Positions 42,934 to 50,198 of a stretch of DNA of 50,198 bases are shown piece by piece. How positions within the stretch are numbered: position 1 is the first letter of the stretch; each line of letters starts with the position of its first letter. The notes beneath the pieces were generated by a model. That model was not told the origin of the DNA, ran no database searches, and saw only the letters and a list, made by a program, of their open reading frames with translations. Made by a program: the position numbers and the translations under genes. Source of the DNA: Symbiobacterium terraclitae (GTDB lineage Bacteria > Bacillota > Sulfobacillia > Symbiobacteriales > Symbiobacteriaceae); assembly GCF_017874315.1 (NCBI RefSeq), contig NZ_JAGGLG010000033.1, forward strand, positions 1 to 50,198. The letters are read 5' to 3'.

Positions 42934-42975
42934 CCGGCCCCGGCTCAGGGGGGGTAATCCCTGAGCCGGGGCCGG
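42934..42975 (-). terminator. Strong hairpin after metY
   Basis: 17-bp perfect stem, CCGGCCCCGGCTCAGGG with its complement, 8-base loop, 15 bp past the stop. No U-run. Confidence 0.7.
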
Positions 42976-42990
42976 CGGCCGGAACCAGCC

Positions 42991-44363
<1,373 letters not shown>

Positions 44364-44378
44364 AGGGCAGAGTATACA

Positions 44379-44407
44379 GGGGCCGCCCGGCACGTGCCGG
44401 CGGCCCC
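44379..44407 (-). terminator. Hairpin after the YaaR gene
   Basis: GGGGCCGCC (44379-44387) with GGCGGCCCC (44399-44407), inner palindrome CGGCACGTGCCG. Five bases after the stop. No clear U-run. Confidence 0.65.
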
Positions 44408-44411
44408 GTCC

Positions 44412-44861
44412 TTACATCCGCACGTCCAGCAGAAGGCCCTTGATCTCGTCCACCGCGGCCAGGATGGCCAGCCGGTCCTGCTCCTGCTCGAGGACCAGGC
44501 GGGAAAGCTCCTCCAGCCGCTGGTCCACGCGCCGGATGGTCACCATCGTCCGCTGTTCCCACGCCTGGGAGTCCCACTCCAGGTCCTGCCGCACCTCCAG
44601 CATATGGCGGGTCAGGTCGCGGAAGAGGCGGCCGATGGCGTCGCGGTAGAGGCGCAGGTCGTTCTGGCTCAGCGATTCGGTGAGGCGCCGCCCCAGCTCG
44701 TCGATCTCCTGCAGCGCCTGGTCGATGCGCTCGTTGAAGTGCATTGCGTGGCTGCGCGCCAGCTGCTCTCGGAAGGGCACGCGCGCCGAGGCCGAGGCCC
44801 TCTCGCCGTGGCCGGTGGTCGCCACTCGGGTCAGACCGGTCATCAGGCGGACCCGGTCCAT
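44412..44861 (-). CDS. YaaR family protein (DUF327)
   Basis: 149 residues, mostly helical. FREQLARSHAMHFNERIDQALQEIDELGRRLTESLSQNDLRLYRDAIGRLFRDLTRHML is the family core; later WEQRTMVTIRRVDQRLEELSRLVLEQEQDRLAILAAVDEIKGLLLDVRM. Function unknown, typical of Gram-positives. Start ATG 44861 is seven bases after AGGGGGG; the GTG at 44867 is too close to that site. It follows the peroxiredoxin gene by 13 bp. Confidence 0.85.
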   Translation of the reverse strand: MDRVRLMTGLTRVATTGHGERASASARVPFREQLARSHAMHFNERIDQALQEIDELGRRLTESLSQNDLRLYRDAIGRLFRDLTRHMLEVRQDLEWDSQAWEQRTMVTIRRVDQRLEELSRLVLEQEQDRLAILAAVDEIKGLLLDVRM

Positions 44862-44874
44862 GGCCACACCCCCC

Positions 44875-45318
44875 TCAGTCCTGCCCTTCCAGCTCGCTCA
44901 CCGCGGCGAGGATCTCCGTGGTGGACGGGTTTCCCGGCTGCACCCAGCGGACGACCCCGTTCCTGTCGACCAGGAAGACCGTCCGCGCGATCTGCCCCAG
45001 GGGCCCCAGCACGCCGTAGGCGGCGGCCACGCGCTTGCCCTCGTCCGCGCAGATCGGGAACTCGAAGCCGTTGTTCTGGGCCCACCGCCGGTGCGAATCC
45101 AGGCTGCCGGGGTTGACCGCCACCACCTGCACCCCGCGGGAGGCGTACGCAAGCGCCGCGTCGCGCGCTGCACAGAGCTGCCGCGTACAACCGGGCGTGT
45201 TGTCCCTGGGATAGAAGATGAGCAGGACGCGCCGCTCTCCCCGGAGTGCGGAAAGGGTGAACCGGCCCTGGGTGGATTCCAGGGTGAAATCAGGGGCGAG
45301 CTCGCCGGGCTGGATCAT
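44875..45318 (-). CDS. Peroxiredoxin, BCP/PrxQ type
   Basis: 147 residues, thiol peroxidase. Thioredoxin-like start GELAPDFTLES, then the active site FYPRDNTPGCTRQLCAARD: the peroxidatic cysteine is in PGCT and the resolving one five residues later, the atypical 2-Cys PrxQ arrangement. IARTVFLVDRNGVVRWVQPG completes the fold. Start ATG 45318, nine bases after GGGAGGG, preferred over the ATG at 45327. Likely co-transcribed with yaaR. Confidence 0.92.
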   Translation of the reverse strand: MIQPGELAPDFTLESTQGRFTLSALRGERRVLLIFYPRDNTPGCTRQLCAARDAALAYASRGVQVVAVNPGSLDSHRRWAQNNGFEFPICADEGKRVAAAYGVLGPLGQIARTVFLVDRNGVVRWVQPGNPSTTEILAAVSELEGQD

Positions 45319-45390
45319 CTGCGCCATCCCTCCCAATGCCGGTTTCCACGGCTATTCGCCGCGGAGCGCCCATCTCCTGCCAGGGGACGC

Positions 45391-46470
45391 TCAGTGCCGC
45401 ACGGGGTGGCCCAGGAAGGCGGCGATCGGCTCGGCCAGGCAGTGCGCCTCCAGCAGCGCAGCCCGGTGCCCGGCCAGCGAATCCAGTGTCAGGACCTCCG
45501 CACGCCCGCCGTAGGCACGGATCAGGTCGGCGAACTCGCGGCTGACGGCCGGGGGGAAGAGGATGTCGGAGGAGACGGGAATGAGCAGCACCTCCGCGGA
45601 GATCTTCTGGGCCGCGACGTCCAGGTCGCGGTTGCCATAGGCCACGTTGTGCAGCAGCGCCATGCGGGCCGTCCAGGAGAGGTGGGCGGGATCCAGCAGG
45701 CGGGCCAGCCGCTCCGCCTCGGCCTCGACTTCGGCCTGGAAGGCGTAGCGCCCGTCGGGCGCGGCCCACGGGTGGGGCGAGTCCGTCGCCGTCCGCCGGC
45801 CCCAGACGGCGTCCAGCCAATCATTGGAGGAAGAGAGCGCAAGATAGAGCCGCAGCGCGTGGCGGAGGCCGTCCCGCGGGGAGGAGGCGATCGCGTCGAT
45901 GGCCCCCTGGCAGACGGCCAGAGAGAAAAGCGGCGTGGCCTGATGGCCGCTGGCCACCGCCACGACCTGCTCCACCTGGTCGGGGAAGGTCACCGCCCAC
46001 TCCAGGGCGTGAAAGCCTCCGGTCGACGGGCCGGCCACGCAGGCCAGCCGCTCGATGCCCAGCTCGGTCAGCAGCTGGTGCTGCAGCCGCACGTTGTCCC
46101 GCACCGTGATCTGCGGAAACGCGCTGCCGTACGGCTGCCCCGTCTCCGGGTCGCAGGTGCCCGGCCCGGTGGTGACGACCGCCGGATCGTGGAGGTTGGG
46201 ATTGCACAGCGCGTCCGCCGCCACGATGAAGTAGCGGTCGGTGTCGAACGCGCGCCCGGGGCCGACCAGCGGCTCCCACCAGCCGGGACGGGAGTCGGAC
46301 GGGCTGCTCGCGGCGTGGCTCGTGCCGAGGAAGGGATGGCAGAGCAGCACGGCGTTGTCCCGCTGCGCGTTCAGCCTGCCGTAGGTCTCATAGCTCACCG
46401 TGGCCGAGATCGTCTCCCCCACCTCCAGCCTGAGCCGGTCGGTGGTGAAGCGATGCCTGGGTATGGTCAC
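45391..46470 (-). CDS. metX: Homoserine O-acetyltransferase (MetX-like alpha/beta hydrolase)
   Basis: 359 residues. Activates homoserine for methionine synthesis. DNAVLLCHPFLGTSHAA, GWWEPLVGPGRAFDTDRYFIVAADALC, and the nucleophile elbow AGPSTGGFHALEWA (Ser). The usual elbow is GGSMGGMQ; here it is GPSTGGF, so acyl preference could differ. The catalytic Asp lies near PVSSDILFPP and the His in LAGHRAALLEAH. The start is GTG 46470 behind AGGAGG; longer upstream frames overlap nth and are not coding. Pairs functionally with metY. Confidence 0.87.
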   Translation of the reverse strand: MTIPRHRFTTDRLRLEVGETISATVSYETYGRLNAQRDNAVLLCHPFLGTSHAASSPSDSRPGWWEPLVGPGRAFDTDRYFIVAADALCNPNLHDPAVVTTGPGTCDPETGQPYGSAFPQITVRDNVRLQHQLLTELGIERLACVAGPSTGGFHALEWAVTFPDQVEQVVAVASGHQATPLFSLAVCQGAIDAIASSPRDGLRHALRLYLALSSSNDWLDAVWGRRTATDSPHPWAAPDGRYAFQAEVEAEAERLARLLDPAHLSWTARMALLHNVAYGNRDLDVAAQKISAEVLLIPVSSDILFPPAVSREFADLIRAYGGRAEVLTLDSLAGHRAALLEAHCLAEPIAAFLGHPVRH

Positions 46471-46534
46471 GCGGGTTGTCGCCTCCTGAGCGCGCAGACT
46501 GGGCACACGAAGCCCTTCTCGTCTGCGCAGGTGC

Positions 46535-47242
46535 TCAGGATTTTGGCGCAGAGGCGCCCGATCTCCTGTTTCGGCGAGGCGGGGATTGCTGGCTTCCAGT
46601 TTTTTTCTGCCCCTGCCGGCCGAAACGGCAGTGGGGCAGCAGCGGGCACTCGCCGCATTGCGGCTTCCTGGCGTGGCAGACCTGCCGGCCATGATAGATG
46701 AGCCAGTGGTGCGCCTGCGACCACAGCGCGCGCGGGATGCGCCGCATCAGTTGCTGCTCGGTCTCCTCCGGCGTCTTCGCATCGGCGAGTCCCAACCGGT
46801 TCGCCACGCGGAAGACGTGCGTGTCGACGGCGATCGCCGGCACGCCGAAGGCGTTGGAGAGCACGACGTTGGCCGTCTTGCGGCCCACGCCGGGCAGCTG
46901 GATCAGCTCCTCCATCGTCGACGGCACCTCGCCGCCGTGCCGCTCCAGCAGCAGCCGGCTCAGCGCCTGGATGTTCTTCGCCTTGCTCTGCCACAGCCCG
47001 CAGTCGCGGATCATCTCGCCGATCTCGTCCACGGTGAGCGCGGCGAAGTGCTCGGGCCGGTTGTACTTCGGGAAGATCCGGGCCGTCACGATGTTGACCC
47101 GGGCGTCGGTGCACTGCGCCGAGAGCACGGTGGCCACCAGCAGTTCGAAGGCGTTCCGGTGGTTGAGCGCGCACTTCGCGTCGGGGTACATCTGCTGCAG
47201 TCTCTCGAGGATGGCCTGGGTATCCGCTCGCCTGGCTGCCAT
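46535..47242 (-). CDS. nth: Endonuclease III
   Basis: 235 residues; removes oxidised pyrimidines and nicks DNA. The helix-hairpin-helix with catalytic lysine is LIQLPGVGRKTANVVLSNAFG; catalytic Asp in VDTHVFRVANRLGL. The Fe-S loop C-x6-C-x2-C-x5-C reads CHARKPQCGECPLLPHC. A 25-residue basic tail follows the cluster, longer than usual. The start is ATG 47242 with CAGGAGTGACGGT. Divergent from the HEAT-repeat gene. Confidence 0.95.
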   Translation of the reverse strand: MAARRADTQAILERLQQMYPDAKCALNHRNAFELLVATVLSAQCTDARVNIVTARIFPKYNRPEHFAALTVDEIGEMIRDCGLWQSKAKNIQALSRLLLERHGGEVPSTMEELIQLPGVGRKTANVVLSNAFGVPAIAVDTHVFRVANRLGLADAKTPEETEQQLMRRIPRALWSQAHHWLIYHGRQVCHARKPQCGECPLLPHCRFGRQGQKKTGSQQSPPRRNRRSGASAPKS

Positions 47243-47340
47243 ACCGTCACTCCTGTTCCTCTGCTGTGCGGGCGTCCCGCCGTGGCGCCGTGCGGCGTCC
47301 AAAAGAGGATCGTCCGTCGCGAAAAGGGGGTTGAGGCTGC

Positions 47341-48066
47341 ATGTCCGCAGATCTGGAGCGCATCGCCCGCGGGCTGTCGTCGCCCGACCCGGGGGAGCGG
47401 CTCGCCGCGGCCCGTTCCCTGGAGGCGCAGATGGCCGCCCTGCTGGAGGCCGGTGCGACCGACTGGACCCCGCTGGCCGGCCGCCTGCTCCCGCAGCTCG
47501 TGGCCGGACTGGGGGATGCGGAAAAGGGCGTGCAGGTCCACTGCGCCAACTGCCTGCAGTTCCTCGCCTACCAGTCGGATGCGGTGCTCCCCGCCCTGCG
47601 GGAGGCCCTGGCGCCCCCGGAGGAGCGGCGCGCCTGGGCCGCAGCCTTCGTCGCGGCGCGGCTCGGCCTCTGGTCGGCCGAAGTCGGCCGGGCCCTTGCC
47701 GCCGCCATGGGCGCCCCGGACCGGGACATCCGCTGGGCTGCCGCCGGCCATGCGCTGGCGCTGGGCCGGTCGCACCCCGACTGCGTGGAGGTGGTCAAGG
47801 GCGTGCTGCGGGCGCCCTCCCCCGCCGCCCGCAAGATGGCCGCATACTGCCTCGGGGCGATGGGCGGGTACGCGGACGTGGCCGGCGTCCTGGCCGGGCG
47901 GCTGACCGACCCCGACCGCGACGTCCGCCGGGCGGTGGTCCTGGCCCTCAACCGGCTGCCGCAGGTCCCGCCGGAGCTGCAGCGGGCGGTGGCCGCCCTG
48001 CGGCACGACCCTGACGCGTTCGTGCGCCGGGCGGCGGACGCCGTGGCCCGCCGGTGGGGCCTATAA
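47341..48066 (+). CDS. HEAT-repeat protein
   Basis: 241 residues of alpha-alpha repeats: LAAARSLEAQMAALLEAG, LLPQLVAGLGDAEKGVQVHCANCLQFLA, PALREALAPPEERRAWAAAFVAARLG, RDIRWAAAGHALALGR, AARKMAAYCLGAMGGYADVAG, DRDVRRAVVLALNRL, HDPDAFVRRAADAVARRWG. Such proteins are scaffolds or phycobilin-lyase-like repeats; no catalytic signature is visible. Start ATG 47341 behind GGGGGTTGAGG. hemL starts 66 bp downstream on the same strand, so co-transcription is possible. Confidence 0.8.
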   Translation: MSADLERIARGLSSPDPGERLAAARSLEAQMAALLEAGATDWTPLAGRLLPQLVAGLGDAEKGVQVHCANCLQFLAYQSDAVLPALREALAPPEERRAWAAAFVAARLGLWSAEVGRALAAAMGAPDRDIRWAAAGHALALGRSHPDCVEVVKGVLRAPSPAARKMAAYCLGAMGGYADVAGVLAGRLTDPDRDVRRAVVLALNRLPQVPPELQRAVAALRHDPDAFVRRAADAVARRWGL

Positions 48067-48132
48067 CCTTTGGTCGCCGGCCCCGCCGGGACCGGTGCGC
48101 CGGCAGGAAATTTCGCATCAGGAGGATACCCG

Positions 48133-49431
48133 ATGACAACCCGCTTTGAACGCTCGGCAGCCTACTACGAACGAGCCCTGGCCCGCATCGTCGGCGGCGT
48201 GAACTCGCCCGCCCGCTCCTTCAAGGCGGTGGGCGGCGGCGCGCCGGTCTTCATGCAGCGCGGCCGGGGGCCCTACCTTTACGACGTGGACGGCAACCGG
48301 TACATCGACTACCTGGCGGCCTACGGCCCCGGCATCCTGGGCCACGCCCACCCCGAGATCGTCGCCGCCATCGCACGGGCCGCTGAAGGGGGCACCCTCT
48401 ACGGCACCCCCACCCCCTGGGAGGTGGAATTGGCCGAGCGGCTCCACGCCGCGCTCCCCTCGCTGGAGCGGATCCGCTTCGTCTCCACCGGCACCGAGGC
48501 GGTGATGTCCGCGGTGCGGGTCGCCCGGGCCTTCACCGGCCGACCGAAGGTGATCAAGATGGAGGGCTGCTACCACGGCCACTCCGACTTCGCCCTCATC
48601 GCCGCGGGCTCCGGCCCGTCGCAGCTGGGCACGCCCGACTCCGCCGGCGTCACCGAGGGGGTGGCGCGCGACGTGATCACCGTCCCCTACAACGACCTCG
48701 ACAGCCTTGGCGAGGCCCTGGACGCCTGGGGCCGCGAGGTGGCCGCGGTGATCATCGAGCCCATCGTGGGGAACTTCGGCGTGGTGAACCCCGCCCCGGG
48801 CTACCTGGAGGGCGTGAAGCGGCTCGCCCACGAGCACGGCGCCCTGCTGATCTTCGACGAGGTGATCACCGCGTTCCGCGTGGCCTACGGCGGCGCCCAG
48901 ACCCTCCTGGGGGTGGAGCCCGACCTCACCGCCCTGGGCAAGGCCATCGGCGGCGGCGTGCCGCTGGGGGCCTACGGCGGGCGGGCGGAGATCATGGACT
49001 GGGTCGCTCCGCTGGGGCCCGCCTACCAGGCGGGTACCCTCGCGGGCAACCCGCTCTCCATGCAGGTGGCCCTGGCCGCGCTGGAGATCCTGGGGCGCCC
49101 CGGGGTCTACGAACGGCTGGAGGCGGAGTCCGCCTACCTGGCGGACGGCCTCGTGGCCATCGCCCGGCGGCACGGGCACACGGTGCAGCTGGGCCGCGCC
49201 GGCTCGATGTTCACCCTCTTCTTCTGCGACGAGCCGGTGACCGACTACAAGGGGGCCGAGCGCTCCGACCCCCAGAAGTTCGCCGCCATGTTCCGCGGCT
49301 TCCTGGACCGCGGGGTCCTGCTGGCGCCGAGCCGGTTCGAGGCCTGGATGCTCTCAGTGCAGCACACCCGGGCCGATCTGGATGAGACGCTGCAGATTGC
49401 CGACGAGGTCCTTCGGCAGATGGTCCGGTAG
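48133..49431 (+). CDS. hemL: Glutamate-1-semialdehyde 2,1-aminomutase
   Basis: 432 residues; converts glutamate-1-semialdehyde to 5-aminolevulinate for heme and B12. Seen: IVGGVNSPARSFKAVGGG, YIDYLAAYGPGILGHAHPEIV, RFVSTGTEAVMSAVRVARAFTGR, EGCYHGHSDFALI, LIFDEVITAFRVAYGGAQ, and the PLP lysine in LTALGKAIGGGVPLGAYGG. The start is ATG 48133 with AGGAGGATACCC. B12 made through this route is needed by the NrdJ enzyme encoded in this window. Confidence 0.96.
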   Translation: MTTRFERSAAYYERALARIVGGVNSPARSFKAVGGGAPVFMQRGRGPYLYDVDGNRYIDYLAAYGPGILGHAHPEIVAAIARAAEGGTLYGTPTPWEVELAERLHAALPSLERIRFVSTGTEAVMSAVRVARAFTGRPKVIKMEGCYHGHSDFALIAAGSGPSQLGTPDSAGVTEGVARDVITVPYNDLDSLGEALDAWGREVAAVIIEPIVGNFGVVNPAPGYLEGVKRLAHEHGALLIFDEVITAFRVAYGGAQTLLGVEPDLTALGKAIGGGVPLGAYGGRAEIMDWVAPLGPAYQAGTLAGNPLSMQVALAALEILGRPGVYERLEAESAYLADGLVAIARRHGHTVQLGRAGSMFTLFFCDEPVTDYKGAERSDPQKFAAMFRGFLDRGVLLAPSRFEAWMLSVQHTRADLDETLQIADEVLRQMVR

Positions 49432-49454
49432 AGCGGGCTAGGGCTGCAGGAACT

Positions 49455-49715
49455 GAGTCGAGCGCGATAGCCACCGCCACGCCTGCCAGCAGCGCCAGCA
49501 CAAAGGCCAGACCCGCCCGCCCGGTCTGTACGCAGAGGGCAGCCCGTATAGCCAGCCCCGAAAGCATCACCATCCAGACCCAGAACCTCAGCCCCACCAA
49601 GACCGAGGCGGAACAGTATGAGGTTAAGCGGAGCCTGGAGCAGAGCCGGAAGTGCGGCAAATCCCAGAGTGGACAGCAGCGCCCGGCCGTCATTGCCAAA
49701 TAGTGTGGCGAGGGA
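49455..49715 (-). pseudogene. Remnant of a membrane-protein gene (Yip1-like), frameshifted
   Basis: On the minus strand one frame reads LFGNDGRALLSTLGFAALPALLQAPLNLILF (about 49705-49600) and a second continues VGLRFWVWMVMLSGLAIRAALCVQTGRAGLAFVLALLAGVAVAIAL (about 49605-49460). Together they resemble the end of a Yip1-family membrane protein (GYASLP-like then W-V-L-L-GLRA). The two parts are in different frames and no proper start or stop is seen. Confidence 0.4.
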
Positions 49716-50068
49716 AGGACCATTCCTTTTAGGGGTGTATAGGGTTTCACATGTGGGGTCCGGCGGACAGGGGGGTTCACCACTGGTAGTTCAGATGATC
49801 CGGTAGGACCGACCGCCCTATCAGGAGGCGTCCGCGCAGAACCGACAACTTGACCAACGCCATTCCGGCCCCTCTTGGGTCCGGTAGGTAAACGGCCCCA
49901 ACCGCGCCTGCACGGGCTCTCTGTCTAGTCTGAGTGACACCACCACAACCCTGCCACTCGCTTAGGCTTCCGAAATGCATGCCACTTCCCTGTCCGCGTC
50001 TCCGCGGTCACGCAGCACCACATTCCCGCCGACAAGTTAATTGTGTACGTTTCCATATGTATCATAAG
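49716..50068. other. Gap with no gene recognised
   Basis: Moderately GC-rich sequence with several small frames but none with a good ribosome site or protein-like composition. TCCGGTAGG occurs twice (49799 and 49881 region). Possibly decayed DNA beside an insertion sequence. Confidence 0.5.
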
Positions 50069-50101
50069 ATCCGGGTGCCCGCGAGGGTATACCCGGATTT
50101 T
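50069..50101 (+). terminator. Intrinsic terminator on the plus strand
   Basis: ATCCGGGT (50069-50076) with ACCCGGAT (50091-50098), inner GCCC-GCGA-GGGT, followed by TTTTGTCT. No plus-strand gene other than hemL, 640 bp upstream, ends before it. Confidence 0.65.
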
Positions 50102-50107
50102 GTCTCT

Positions 50108-50198
50108 AGGAGCCTGTCTGAGTAAGCCAGTTCTGTAGGAGCAAAAGGGTTCGGTGTCCAATGTCTTCAGCATGAGCAAGAAGACGTATCGACCGTAT
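50108..50198 (+). mobile_element. Left end of a probable IS1182-type insertion sequence (cut by window edge)
   Basis: The ATG at 50172 opens MSKKTYRPY, which matches how I recall IS1182-family transposases beginning. About 60 bp before it, GGAGCCTGTCTGAGTAA (from 50109) has the look of a terminal inverted repeat. Only nine codons are inside the window, so family and completeness cannot be confirmed. Confidence 0.5.

Noticed and set aside
49925-50179. 84-codon minus-strand frame near the right end
   Set aside because: No ribosome site; crosses the terminator and the IS end.

Overview
Lineage and basis. The window is very GC-rich, yet its signals are those of a Gram-positive of the Firmicutes type: strong GGAGG ribosome sites, many TTG and GTG starts, sigma-A-type promoters, a YaaR-family protein, NrdR with a B12-dependent class II ribonucleotide reductase, and a 16S rRNA leader ending in ...CAACGGAGAGT. 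Together these fit a Symbiobacterium-like organism. That assignment is inference from recall of these families; no search was possible.

Layout. Nearly everything up to position 23,700 is on the minus strand. At the left edge are the first bases of a 16S rRNA gene with three tandem sigma-A promoters (119-326). Next come an oligopeptide-type ABC importer without ATPases (356-4107), a large secreted PIG-L/LmbE deacetylase (4293-6857), and a six-gene cluster (7197-15128). That cluster holds a ROK regulator, a complete ferric-iron-type ABC importer (ATPase, fused permease, binding lipoprotein), an argininosuccinate-lyase-like enzyme and a BadF-type kinase. It reads as an undescribed uptake and degradation pathway. 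Then follow a MocR regulator, a two-domain [2Fe-2S] protein, a DUF2797 protein, a GNAT pseudogene, nrdR-nrdJ, a sirtuin, a small protein related to the C-terminal half of an XRE regulator found later, a chemoreceptor-like protein without a sensor domain, and AlaX (plus strand).

Respiration. Positions 27833-38510 hold an 11-gene complex I operon in the order nuoB-A-C-D-H-I-J-K-L-M-N. It has no nuoEFG and the usual nuoA-nuoB order is swapped. A textbook promoter with a 15-bp tandem repeat precedes it, and a terminator-like hairpin sits between nuoB and nuoA. NuoI carries a PAAEAK-repeat tail.

Signalling and metabolism. At 39,569-41,690 a TPR protein is followed by a 33-codon exported-peptide gene and a convergent XRE regulator; this resembles a Rap/Phr-like quorum-sensing cassette and is the best candidate for a new system. 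Beyond it are a 6-phosphofructokinase, metY, yaaR, a PrxQ-type peroxiredoxin, metX, nth, a HEAT-repeat protein, hemL, the remains of a membrane-protein gene, and the first codons of a probable IS1182-type transposase at the right edge.
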